This document shows, in pieces, positions 1 to 7,042 of a stretch of 18,296 bases of DNA. The position numbers and the translations under genes were made by a program. Location: positions 42,898-61,193 of the forward strand of contig CP070826.1 of the NCBI GenBank assembly GCA_020344435.1, read 5' to 3'. The notes below the pieces were generated by a model. It was not told the origin of the DNA, ran no database searches, and saw only the letters and a program-made list of their open reading frames with translations. Source of the stretch: Candidatus Bathyarchaeota archaeon. Its GTDB lineage: Archaea; Thermoproteota; Bathyarchaeia; Bathyarchaeales; Bathyarchaeaceae. Each line of letters begins with the position of its first letter. The stretch's first letter is position 1.

Positions 1-651
1 TTTGTCGGGATACGGGAGATTGCTCTAGTGAAAGATCATAAAGAGGCGTTGGTGCCGTTCAAGCTAGACCCAGAAAACCCTCTAACAATGGGTCCGCTTG
101 CGCTCTACGACTACTACTTCGAACTCAAAAGACAGCAAGAAGAAGCAATGAAAAGAGCTCTGAAACTAATCAAAAGGGTACACGACGAATACGCGGAAAT
201 GAGTGGACGCAGATATGGAAACGGTCTCATCGATCCTTACTGTATGGAAGATGCTGAAATAGCAGCAATATGCGTAGGATCAACTGCGGGAACAACGAAG
301 ACGATTGTAGACGAGCTTCGAGCGGATGGTGTAAAGGCTGGGCTACTTCGCTTGCGTACTTATCGCCCTTCTCCGAAGCAGGACATAATAAGGGCGCTAA
401 AGAGCGTGGAAGCCGTAGCGGTCATGGATCGAAGCCACAGCTTCGGAGCACATGGAGGACCCGTGTTCCACGAGATACGTCATATCCTCTACGATTCCAA
501 AACGCGTCCGCAAGTTGTCGATTACATATATGGTCTGGGAGGAAGAGACATGCCACCACATCTCATACACCAGATCTACAAAGACCTAGAAGAAATAGTC
601 AGTACAAAACGAGTCAGAGATCCAGTCCAATTCATAGGAGTAAGGGAGTAG
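1..651 (+). CDS. porA: Pyruvate (2-oxoacid):ferredoxin oxidoreductase alpha subunit, 3' part
   Basis: The reading frame is open from base 1, so the gene begins before the window; 216 residues are visible. With the beta subunit the enzyme oxidatively decarboxylates pyruvate to acetyl-CoA and passes electrons to ferredoxin in the cytoplasm. The visible part matches the domain II/C-terminal region of the alpha chain. It has the AAICVGSTAGTTKTIVDELR stretch, then LRLRTYRPSP, then VAVMDRSHSFGAHGGPVFHE and an end with YIYGLGGRDMPP, all typical of PorA. porB begins 13 bases downstream, so the two are co-transcribed. The gamma and delta subunits are not in view and may lie upstream. The 2-oxoacid specificity (pyruvate or other) is inferred from the PorA/PorB type and not proven. 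Confidence 0.92.
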   Translation, partial: FVGIREIALVKDHKEALVPFKLDPENPLTMGPLALYDYYFELKRQQEEAMKRALKLIKRVHDEYAEMSGRRYGNGLIDPYCMEDAEIAAICVGSTAGTTKTIVDELRADGVKAGLLRLRTYRPSPKQDIIRALKSVEAVAVMDRSHSFGAHGGPVFHEIRHILYDSKTRPQVVDYIYGLGGRDMPPHLIHQIYKDLEEIVSTKRVRDPVQFIGVRE

Positions 652-664
652 GGAGTGAAGAAGA

Positions 665-1618
665 GTGCCAGAGTGGAAGTTCACAACCAAAGACATAGCA
701 GAAAAGCCTGAACTATTAATGCCTGGACATCGAGCCTGCGCTGGATGTGGACCTGCAATTGCGTATCGACAGATACTGAAAGCCGCGAGAGGACCAACGA
801 TAGCGACAAACGCAACCGGATGTATGGAGGTTGTCTCGACCATCTATCCATACACCTCCTGGAAGATTCCATGGATTCATACAGCATTTGAGAATGTAGC
901 CGCTAACGCTTCTGGAATCGAAGCAGCTCTAAAGGTTATGGGAAGGAAGGGCAGAATCAAGAAGGATCATATTGATGTAGTAGCCTTCGCTGGAGATGGT
1001 GGAACCTACGACATCGGCATACAAGCATTGTCTGGCGCCGTTGAGCGAGGTCACGACTTCCTCTACGTCCTGTATGATAATGAAGCGTATATGAACACTG
1101 GCATCCAGCGAAGCGGGGGCACCCCCCACGGAGCTTGGACCACAACTTCTCCTGCAGGTCGCGTGATACCAGGTAAGCCCGAGTATAAAAAACCCATCGC
1201 CGACATAATATTGGCTCATGGAATCCCCTATTTAGCCACGGCCTCACCAGCCTACTGGCGAGACCTGATCACGAAGACTCGTAGAGGCCTAGAGGTTGAT
1301 GGCCCAGCCTTCCTGCACGTCCTTGCACCATGTCCACGTGGCTGGCGTTATGACACAAGCAAGACAATTGAGATCGCAAAGCTAGCAGTTGAGACCTGTG
1401 TCTTTCCCCTGTGGGAGGCTATCGAAGGAGAATGCACACTGTCACCTCCTAGCAAGGCCATCGCCCTGAAGCCAGAGCGCCAGAAACCAATCAAGGACTA
1501 TTTGAAAACTCAGGGGCGCTTCAGACATCTCTTCAAGCCCGAGTTTGAACAAGTCATCGACGAGATTCAAGACATTGTCAACAGGCGTTGGAAGCTACTA
1601 CTCGAGAAAGCAGCATGA
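665..1618 (+). CDS. porB: Pyruvate (2-oxoacid):ferredoxin oxidoreductase beta subunit
   Basis: This 317-residue chain carries thiamine diphosphate and the proximal [4Fe-4S] cluster of the oxidoreductase. Cys25 and Cys28 (CAGCG), Cys53 (NATGC) and Cys245 (ETCVFPLWE) match the four cluster ligands of the family. GDGGTYDIG at residues 110-118 followed by the YDNEAYMNTG segment is the TPP/Mg2+ motif. The start is GTG at 665, preceded by the Shine-Dalgarno-like GGAGTGA about 6 bases upstream, just after the porA stop. Full length for the family. It forms an operon with porA. A T-rich stretch follows the stop. Function is well supported by motifs; exact 2-oxoacid preference is inferred. Confidence 0.94.
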   Translation: MPEWKFTTKDIAEKPELLMPGHRACAGCGPAIAYRQILKAARGPTIATNATGCMEVVSTIYPYTSWKIPWIHTAFENVAANASGIEAALKVMGRKGRIKKDHIDVVAFAGDGGTYDIGIQALSGAVERGHDFLYVLYDNEAYMNTGIQRSGGTPHGAWTTTSPAGRVIPGKPEYKKPIADIILAHGIPYLATASPAYWRDLITKTRRGLEVDGPAFLHVLAPCPRGWRYDTSKTIEIAKLAVETCVFPLWEAIEGECTLSPPSKAIALKPERQKPIKDYLKTQGRFRHLFKPEFEQVIDEIQDIVNRRWKLLLEKAA

Positions 1619-1623
1619 CCTAG

Positions 1624-1635
1624 CTTTTCTTTTGC
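1624..1635 (+). terminator. T-rich terminator after porB
   Basis: The sequence just past the porB stop contains CTTTTCTTTT. Archaeal RNA polymerase terminates at T-rich tracts without needing a stem. The porAB operon faces the oppositely directed DUF2070 gene here, so a termination site is expected. Assignment rests on base composition only. Confidence 0.45.
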
Positions 1636-1681
1636 GAGAGAAAACTACACCTATAAAGATTCATCGATTGGGAAACCAAAA

Positions 1682-3526
1682 CTAGACGAATGCTAATATA
1701 ATGGTAAGAAGGGCCCCTGTCACTGGAAACAGAGTCATAGCCAATCTTTTAGCCTGCTCTGCAGCCTTCTCTGTGAGAGCACATAACGCCTCTATCTGCT
1801 TCTCTCCAATGACTTTGATGTCTGGGATAATTTTCGTGTGCCACGAAACTCTTGCAGGTTCCAGACTGTTTAGCGCCTTTTTCGTGGCCTCTGTAGCATA
1901 CATAACAAGTCTTGCTTGGTCCATAGCTTCGCCTATGGGATGATACCCCCGAGGTGTCAGCACAATACCGGTTACTGCATGAGTATCCGTCGTAAGAATT
2001 TCTCCCTCGTCGATGCCTAGCGCCCCAAGCGACGACAGAATTTTCTCTCGCAATCCAGTTATCATGTTGTTTCCGTCGATAGTCACATATGCCGTTTTCT
2101 GGGCGTCCACCTCTAAAACGACAACACTTATACCCCCAGGTCCCATACCTTCCCCAATCCCAAATTCTTTGGGGACTACTCTTGAGGCTCCCACTAAGAA
2201 CAGATAGCGCTTACAGCTCAATGCCGCCTCCAGACTTGCCACCGCCGCCATCCTCAGAGGATCAACCACCTTCTCAAGGTTAAACTTTCCATCAATGCTG
2301 TTATGGGCGTCGATAATAATCGCCGGAGACAGACCTCGTTTCTTTGCCTCACTGACGATAGCTGAGTTTAGCTCTTCAGGCAGGTCTTCCATCATTTCAG
2401 GTGCGAGAGTTAACGTGACAAAGGTGTAATCTCCGAATATTTGACAACTTGCGCTCGCCTTACTTCTCTCGACTCGCACAAAAGGAGTAGCCTTACTCTC
2501 AAACGAGAGGAATTCTATAGAATCAAGAACACTAGCGATAACCTTCCGACTCTGAGCTTGAGAAGACAAATCGAGATCATGCCCATGCAAACTATGAGGA
2601 ACAGAGACTGCACACCCCAGTTTCCTTTCAAGAGCTTCCTGAATCATTGATGGGAAGAGGCTGCTTCCAACATTTCTGAAGGGCCCAGGATGGAAAGCTG
2701 GAACCACTATCATCGCCTTCATAGCTTTGTCTCCCATGAATGCCAGCAGTGATAGTTCCACATCTCTTTTGTCACCGATACTCTCAAAGAACTTTTCAAG
2801 TGGCGCATTCAAATCCTCAGTCCAACTTGCCACAAACGCCTTGAAGAGAGATAGGGAGGGTATACCAATCATTTTCTCGCCAGTACGATCTATGAGGAAT
2901 ATGAAAAGATGAATTGTCAATCCAATCACAATTACAGAAAAGGGTGTGAAGAGAAAAAGAATGGGGGTCACACTGAAGCCTATAGCTGAAGACATTAGAA
3001 GCATGAAGATAACGGAAAGGGCAGGCGGCAAAACAGCGGAGAGAGAAGCTCTTCCGCTGTCTGCGAAGGATGTCGTAGACAAAACCGTCCATCGAAGTGT
3101 GAGAACTACACAAGAACCTAGCAAGAACAATTTTGTCCAGACAATAGGATTCTCAAGAAGAAGGCTAAGGATGCTGCCGAGAGTAGTGATTCCAAGCCAT
3201 ATCAAAATGGAGAAGAAGGAGAGAGCGGAGCAACGTCGGTAGTCAAAAATCGGGTCACCCTCCATTAGATGGCGACTAATCACGAAGTTGGAGGAGAGAT
3301 TTATCAGAAAAAGGGAACCCCCGAGAACCAAACCTAAGGCAAAACCGCCAAGAGAAGGCTGAAAGGGCAGAATCGCTAGAACGCCCCAAACTACATATGA
3401 CACGCAGAGATATAGAATGATTTCCTTTTCAGATGGAAGCGTGAATAGCGAAGAGTAACGCTTCACCATTCTACCCATATATGTATTCAATGAATTTGTT
3501 GAACCCATCCTCGAACAAGCTCTCAT
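1682..3526 (-). CDS. DUF2070 family membrane protein, predicted metal-dependent hydrolase-like
   Basis: This 614-residue protein matches the archaeal DUF2070 family (usual length about 600). The N-terminal third (roughly residues 35-225) contains several hydrophobic helices. A soluble domain follows, and the last 20 residues are again hydrophobic (FPVTGALLTIILAFV). The soluble part has His/Asp-rich motifs: HPGPF with its His near residue 279, HGHDLDL, DAHNS near 404-408 and TDTHAVTG near 510. Their spacing suggests a metal-binding active site facing one side of the membrane. The substrate is unknown. It starts with ATG at 3526, with AAGGA directly adjacent; later Met codons at residues 7, 17 and 20 are alternatives. 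It is transcribed away from the winged-helix gene and converges with porB. Confidence 0.85.
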   Translation of the reverse strand: MRACSRMGSTNSLNTYMGRMVKRYSSLFTLPSEKEIILYLCVSYVVWGVLAILPFQPSLGGFALGLVLGGSLFLINLSSNFVISRHLMEGDPIFDYRRCSALSFFSILIWLGITTLGSILSLLLENPIVWTKLFLLGSCVVLTLRWTVLSTTSFADSGRASLSAVLPPALSVIFMLLMSSAIGFSVTPILFLFTPFSVIVIGLTIHLFIFLIDRTGEKMIGIPSLSLFKAFVASWTEDLNAPLEKFFESIGDKRDVELSLLAFMGDKAMKAMIVVPAFHPGPFRNVGSSLFPSMIQEALERKLGCAVSVPHSLHGHDLDLSSQAQSRKVIASVLDSIEFLSFESKATPFVRVERSKASASCQIFGDYTFVTLTLAPEMMEDLPEELNSAIVSEAKKRGLSPAIIIDAHNSIDGKFNLEKVVDPLRMAAVASLEAALSCKRYLFLVGASRVVPKEFGIGEGMGPGGISVVVLEVDAQKTAYVTIDGNNMITGLREKILSSLGALGIDEGEILTTDTHAVTGIVLTPRGYHPIGEAMDQARLVMYATEATKKALNSLEPARVSWHTKIIPDIKVIGEKQIEALCALTEKAAEQAKRLAMTLFPVTGALLTIILAFV

Positions 3527-3602
3527 TCCTTAGATGTGTCAAATGCAATCTTGAAATGCTGAATTGCATCAAGATCATTCCACTAGCATTATCTTTCATA
3601 AC

Positions 3603-3616
3603 CTTTAAATAAATTC
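3603..3616. promoter_or_regulatory. Shared TATA region between DUF2070 and winged-helix genes
   Basis: CTTTAAATAAATT here is a good archaeal TATA box on the plus strand and reads AATTTATTTAAAG on the minus strand, so it could serve both divergent genes. It is about 65 bases from the plus-strand start at 3677 and about 80 from the minus-strand start at 3526. Both transcripts would therefore have leaders. Confidence 0.5.
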
Positions 3617-3667
3617 AACCGCTATGTTTATGTGTAAGGGGAAAGCGCAAATCTATTCGAGGGTGTT

Positions 3668-3705
3668 ACTTTAACAATGGTGTTAAAGTATAAGTATACT
3701 TTAAC
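3668..3705. promoter_or_regulatory. Putative operator: three half-sites across the winged-helix gene start
   Basis: ACTTTAAC occurs at 3668-3675, its reverse complement GTTAAAGT at 3682-3689, and ACTTTAAC again at 3698-3705. The last two extend to a perfect inverted repeat with 11-bp arms (GTTAAAGTATA at 3682-3692 and TATACTTTAAC at 3695-3705) separated by only AG. The start codon at 3677 lies between half-sites one and two. The arrangement fits dimeric binding by a winged-helix protein, most simply the product of this gene. The binding is inferred; the repeats are directly visible. Confidence 0.5.
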
Positions 3706-3925
3706 CAGAGACGGGCAAAGGAGATGCGTCAACGATGAATTCTATCTCCAAGAAACCCAGATATATAAAGGATACACCGAGAAGATTTTCCGACTATTAC
3801 ACAGGACTGATAAAGCCCTAACCGTCAGAGAAATCAGCGATTTGACTGGGATCCGGTCTCGTTCAGTATATGGCGTTCTGACCTTCAACATCTACGCAGG
3901 ATATATCACACGAATCATCTTATGA
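3677..3925 (+). CDS. Small winged-helix DNA-binding protein
   Basis: The product has 82 residues. Residues from about 29 to 80 read as a winged helix: EKIFRLLHRTDKALTVREIS, then DLTGIRSRSVYGVLTFN as helix-turn-helix, ending in a short strand (AGYITRIIL). The N-terminal 30 residues are polar and aromatic (KYKYTLTRDGQRR) and may add a dimerisation or wing element. I do not recognise a named family; MarR/ArsR-like or initiator-type small regulators are possible. The gene stands alone, and inverted repeats overlie its first codons, suggesting autoregulation. A T-containing archaeal TATA box lies about 65 bases upstream. No close Shine-Dalgarno sequence precedes the ATG. Confidence 0.7.
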   Translation: MVLKYKYTLTRDGQRRCVNDEFYLQETQIYKGYTEKIFRLLHRTDKALTVREISDLTGIRSRSVYGVLTFNIYAGYITRIIL

Positions 3926-4013
3926 GAAAGGCCCTAACCTTCAGGTATCCAAGATTTCAGCAACTTAATCAAAGCTTCGTTGGAATGCCTAGTTAGCTGG
4001 TTGAGACAGGGAT

Positions 4014-4027
4014 AAAGTTTTATTATT
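4014..4027 (+). promoter_or_regulatory. TATA promoter of the 96-residue Sm-like gene
   Basis: AAAGTTTTATTATT ends about 24 bases before the ATG at 4051, the spacing expected for a leaderless archaeal transcript. The same 11-mer AAAGTTTTATT recurs at an equal position upstream of glyA, which strengthens both assignments. Confidence 0.6.
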
Positions 4028-4050
4028 CTATCTGCACAAACCTTCTATAG

Positions 4051-4341
4051 ATGGCGATGTCCGACACTGGATTGTCACCAACCGTTTTCCACATACTTGA
4101 AAGGAATGTAGGACGACGGGTAGCAGTAATTGTTGATCCTTCGTATGGCTTTGAAGGATTATTAGCAGCGGTTACGCGAGAGCCTCCTGGAATCTGGCTT
4201 TCTGACGCCGAGGTTGTGACATTGCGGGCCACGATTGCACAGCCGATACCTCAGATTGTGAGCAGAGAGAAGAGAAGTGAGATATTCATCAATCTGAACT
4301 CTGTTCGGCGTATTGAAGTCTTGCACAAAAGGGAATCTTGA
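4051..4341 (+). CDS. Conserved small protein, possibly Sm-like fold
   Basis: The product has 96 residues. The order LERNVGRRVAVIV, then FEGLLAAVTREPPGIWLSDA, and finally the strand FINLNSVRRIEVLHK resembles the Sm1/Sm2 strand pattern of Lsm proteins, with an insert of about 20 residues (IAQPIPQIVSREKRSE) between the two halves. This is a pattern resemblance only, and the protein could be another small beta-barrel. It starts at ATG 4051 or the in-frame ATG 4057; the TATA box position favours a leaderless start at 4051. It converges with the Sec61-beta gene. If Sm-like, RNA binding as a ring would be the expected role, but this is not shown. Confidence 0.7.
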   Translation: MAMSDTGLSPTVFHILERNVGRRVAVIVDPSYGFEGLLAAVTREPPGIWLSDAEVVTLRATIAQPIPQIVSREKRSEIFINLNSVRRIEVLHKRES

Positions 4342-4388
4342 CCTGACCATCAGCCATTTGAGAGTGTGCTGAATTCCCTATCTTATGC

Positions 4389-4571
4389 TCATTCCAACGG
4401 AAAACCTATCTGCAGTAGTATGCATGCCAGTATTAGTGCCACCGCTAAGATTACAACCAGTTCGGGTCTTACCTTTATGCCACGAGTCTCCTCCTCAAAG
4501 AATCGTAGCAGACCTGCGCCCTGGGCGGGCATGGGAGATCTCTTTTGACGCTTCTTCTCTCTCTTGCTCAT
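4389..4571 (-). CDS. secG: Preprotein translocase subunit Sec61-beta
   Basis: This 60-residue protein is the small tail-anchored subunit of the archaeal SecYEbeta translocon in the cytoplasmic membrane. The basic N-terminus (MSKREKKRQKR) and the signature PMPAQGAGLLRFFEEETRGI are typical of archaeal Sec61-beta. They are followed by KVRPELVV and a single membrane helix at about residues 38-57. Length is normal for the family. AGGGG lies about 9 bases upstream of the ATG. The gene diverges from glyA and is monocistronic as far as can be seen. Confidence 0.95.
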   Translation of the reverse strand: MSKREKKRQKRSPMPAQGAGLLRFFEEETRGIKVRPELVVILAVALILACILLQIGFPLE

Positions 4572-4604
4572 AGCGTAGCCCCTAATCTTCTAGACGGTAC
4601 GGCT

Positions 4605-4616
4605 CTTTAATTAAAG
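4605..4616 (-). promoter_or_regulatory. TATA promoter of the Sec61-beta gene
   Basis: CTTTAATTAAAG is a perfect 12-bp palindrome about 34 bases upstream of the Sec61-beta ATG. AT-rich composition and spacing fit an archaeal TATA box. Confidence 0.55.
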
Positions 4617-4720
4617 TTGTGCGCCCTCGCCCGATTTCGCAATGTTCCAACAAGAGCAGTGTATGCATACATAAGCACACAAGAGTTGGGAGTTGACGAT
4701 AGGATTACCACTCCTTGCGC

Positions 4721-4733
4721 AAAGTTTTATTTT
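4721..4733 (+). promoter_or_regulatory. TATA promoter of glyA
   Basis: AAAGTTTTATTTT ends about 24 bases before the GTG start at 4757. The 11-mer AAAGTTTTATT is identical to the one before the 4051 gene and sits at almost the same distance from the start codon, supporting a leaderless transcript and the GTG start. Confidence 0.6.
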
Positions 4734-4756
4734 GCTGATATCATTAATGTGTCGAG

Positions 4757-6079
4757 GTGTTCTCAGTGAGTGGTCGTGAATACTATAACAGAACCCTAGA
4801 CCTTCTTCGGCAGCATCATGAATGGTTCCGAAAGGCAATTCCGCTGATTGCCAGCGAGAATGTTCCGAGTTCAGGCGTGCGTGAAGCTCTGGTAAGCGAT
4901 TTTGGAAACAGATACGCTGAGGGATGGCCTGGAGAGCGCGTTTATGCTGGATGTACTTACATCGATGAAGTTGAGCTTGTATGCATTGAGTTGATGAAGA
5001 AGCTTTTTCAAGCTGAGTTTGTCGATGTTCGACCTATATCTGGGGTTGTTGCGAACCTTGTGTTATATACGGCGTTCACGAATCCAGGCGATGTTATGAT
5101 GGCGTTGTCTATTCCTTGTGGCGGGCACATCAGCATGGGGAAGAAGAAGTTGGGTGGTACTGCCGGGGCGGTTCATGATCTGGCTGTGGAGTATCTTGCT
5201 TTAGATTATGATGAATTGAATCTCGATGTTGAGAAGACCAAGAAGAGAGTTGAAAGGCTGCTTGATAAAGGAACGCCTCCGAAGCTCGTGGTCTTCGGTG
5301 GTAGCGTTCTCCCTTTTCCCCATCCTATAGAGGAATTGGCCGATTTCTTCAAGAAGGTTGGCGCTACAGTGGCCTATGATGCCGCCCACGTGGCGGGTCT
5401 AATCGCCTGCGGCTGTTTTCAGGATCCGCTGAGAGAAGGCGCCGATGTTGTCACACTCAGCACTCATAAGACATTGTTTGGTCCACAACATGGTGGTGTG
5501 CTTTCATGGGAGAAGCATGCTGATAAGATTAGGCGTGCGACCTTTCCTGGAATGGTGAGTAACCATCATCTGCATGCTGTGGCTGGCGTGGCTATAGCTT
5601 CTGCCGAGATGCTGGAGTTTGGGAAGGAGTACGGCAGGCAGGTCATCAAGAATTCTAAAGCGTTGGGTCAGGCGCTGTATGAGCGTGGTTTTAATGTTTT
5701 GGCCGAGCATAAGGGCTTCACGGAATCTCACGTTCTATTGGCGGATATTACGAAGCACGGAGATGGCGGCACTATTGAAGGTCAATTGGAGAATGCAAAC
5801 ATAATTCTGAACAGGAACCTGCTGCCTTGGGACATCAAAGAAGGCAGGCATTTCATGCATCCAGGTGGGATTAGGATGGGAACTAGCGAGGTCACAAGGT
5901 TGGGGATGCGTGAGAGCCAGATGGCTGAAGTCGCAGAGTTTATGAAGAGAGTTATTATCGACAAAGAAGATGTGGATAAGGTTAAGGATGATGTCGCAGA
6001 GTTCAGGAAGGACTATCAGAAGGTTCATTACTGTTTCGAGGATGCCGCTGAAGCCTACGAATACATCAAGATAAGGTAG
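4757..6079 (+). CDS. glyA: Serine hydroxymethyltransferase
   Basis: This 440-residue PLP enzyme interconverts serine and glycine with transfer of a one-carbon unit to a pterin carrier (tetrahydrofolate or tetrahydromethanopterin; not decidable here). The N-terminal motif PLIASENVPS, then NRYAEGWPGERVYAGC, and AYDAAHVAGLIACG are family hallmarks. STHKTLFGPQHGG carries the PLP lysine, Lys238. GGIRMGTSEVTRLGM near the C-terminus fits the substrate-carboxylate arginine. Start GTG 4757 is supported by the promoter spacing; GTG at 4766 is an alternative. By eye this gene uses more T-ending codons (GTT, GAT, CTT) than its neighbours, which may reflect a different history or expression level. Confidence 0.96.
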   Translation: MFSVSGREYYNRTLDLLRQHHEWFRKAIPLIASENVPSSGVREALVSDFGNRYAEGWPGERVYAGCTYIDEVELVCIELMKKLFQAEFVDVRPISGVVANLVLYTAFTNPGDVMMALSIPCGGHISMGKKKLGGTAGAVHDLAVEYLALDYDELNLDVEKTKKRVERLLDKGTPPKLVVFGGSVLPFPHPIEELADFFKKVGATVAYDAAHVAGLIACGCFQDPLREGADVVTLSTHKTLFGPQHGGVLSWEKHADKIRRATFPGMVSNHHLHAVAGVAIASAEMLEFGKEYGRQVIKNSKALGQALYERGFNVLAEHKGFTESHVLLADITKHGDGGTIEGQLENANIILNRNLLPWDIKEGRHFMHPGGIRMGTSEVTRLGMRESQMAEVAEFMKRVIIDKEDVDKVKDDVAEFRKDYQKVHYCFEDAAEAYEYIKIR

Positions 6080-6177
6080 GAACTGGAAAGAAGGATAATA
6101 TAGCTAGACCTTGAGAGTTAGCCATTATGTTAGGAGTTCCATGCATATGTCCCTCTGTCGTACACAAGCTTGTCGGT

Positions 6178-6438
6178 TTAGACGCCAATTTTTCGTCCTT
6201 TCTCTTCTATGTAGGTTAAGATTCCATCTACTGCATTAATCGGGCCCCTTTCTGCGTTCAAGAACCCCCAGTTACCTGCTTGCAATCTTTTGTCAACAGT
6301 TTGACTAGATTCGGTGCTCCTGTTACGGTTAGCACAGGATTAACATGAGTGCAGAGTCCGAAAGCCAAGGCGAATGCCGCCTCGATTAGGCTCTTTTTCC
6401 ATACACTCAGGTGCCACTGCAGCGACGGTATATACTGA
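6178..6438 (-). pseudogene. Decayed C-terminal fragment of a nickel CO dehydrogenase catalytic subunit
   Basis: The minus strand encodes, in three frames, the end of a CODH catalytic chain (CdhA/CooS family). It reads TVAAVAPECMEK, then after a shift SLIEAAFALAFGLCTHVNP and VLTVTGAPNLVKLLTKD, then KQVTGG. After a second shift it reads FLNAERGPINAVDGILTYIE and EKGRKIGV followed by stop at 6178-6180. This order (APEWMxEKA, hydrophobic helix, P-V-L-G segment, LLT, TGG, acidic-P, AADxI, KR-LG) is what I know of the family's C-terminus. The shifts fall at an A-run (T-run on the given strand, 6391-6400) and a G-run (C-run, 6265-6269). I find no upstream catalytic region, so this is a truncated, frameshifted relic. 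Assembly indels could explain the shifts but not the missing body. Confidence 0.6.
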
Positions 6439-6506
6439 AGAATGGAGTGAGAGACACATGCATGACATGCTTGATTGAACTATCGAGTTCTACAAGTCTG
6501 TTTTCA

Positions 6507-6516
6507 TTTATTATAT
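6507..6516 (+). promoter_or_regulatory. TATA promoter of trmO
   Basis: TTTATTATAT lies about 41 bases before the trmO ATG, the best AT-rich box in the gap. The rest of 6439-6506 shows no recognisable element. Confidence 0.45.
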
Positions 6517-6556
6517 CTAGTCAGCTTATTAGGACTGATTAAGTGATGGATGGCGA

Positions 6557-7042
6557 ATGTTGGAGAAAATGGAGCTGGAGTCTATCGGCTTTGTGAAAAC
6601 GAAGGCAGTTGGCAAAGGGGTGAGAGATAGGAGTAACATTTCACAAATAGTTCTTCATCGGAGTCTGGCTGAAGCGCTACATGGAATCGAAGAGTTTTCA
6701 CATCTATTTGTCGTATTCTGGATGCATAAAATTCCAGAAGAAGATAGTAGAAAACTGAAAGTTCGTCCCAGAGGCAGAAAGGACATGCCTTTGCTAGGCG
6801 TATTTGCAACCCGTACGCCATATCGTCCAAATCCTATAGGGCTTACGCTAGTTGAGGTACTGGGAGTTGAAGACAATATTGTTACCGTTCGTGGTCTAGA
6901 CGCTGTTAACGGCACACCTATCTTGGATATCAAACCATTTGATTCTTGGGATGTGGCTGAGAATGCGAAGATTCCTGATTGGTGGATGAGACTAGAAAGA
7001 AATAGAAAACTAATTCCAACGTCATCTGACTCGAGTCAATGA
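6557..7042 (+). CDS. trmO: tRNA (adenine(37)-N6)-methyltransferase TrmO (TsaA/UPF0066 family)
   Basis: The product has 161 residues. TrmO uses S-adenosylmethionine to methylate N6 of threonylcarbamoyl-adenosine at position 37 of certain tRNAs. Family motifs are clear: LESIGFVKT at the start, LHGIEEFSHLFVVFWMH at about 41-57, FATRTPYRPNPIGL at 83-96, and DAVNGTPILDIKPF at 115-128. It is a compact archaeal form without the C-terminal extension of the bacterial YaeB type. Start ATG 6557 is chosen; ATG 6569 (MELESIGF) is a possible shorter start. The stop codon lies inside a repeated palindromic sequence. It is monocistronic between two gene-free stretches. Confidence 0.93.
   Translation: MLEKMELESIGFVKTKAVGKGVRDRSNISQIVLHRSLAEALHGIEEFSHLFVVFWMHKIPEEDSRKLKVRPRGRKDMPLLGVFATRTPYRPNPIGLTLVEVLGVEDNIVTVRGLDAVNGTPILDIKPFDSWDVAENAKIPDWWMRLERNRKLIPTSSDSSQ

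Noticed and set aside
270..698. 142-residue plus-strand frame inside porA
   Set aside because: Shadow of porA; low-complexity Ser/Arg composition and no family resemblance.
3625..3675. Possible 16-codon upstream frame (MFMCKGKAQIYSRVLL) before the winged-helix gene
   Set aside because: No ribosome site and nothing to set it apart from chance, although it overlaps the first operator half-site.
3926..4010. tRNA-like text (TAGTTAGCTGG) before the Sm-like gene
   Set aside because: No cloverleaf can be drawn, and acceptor and T-arm partners are missing.
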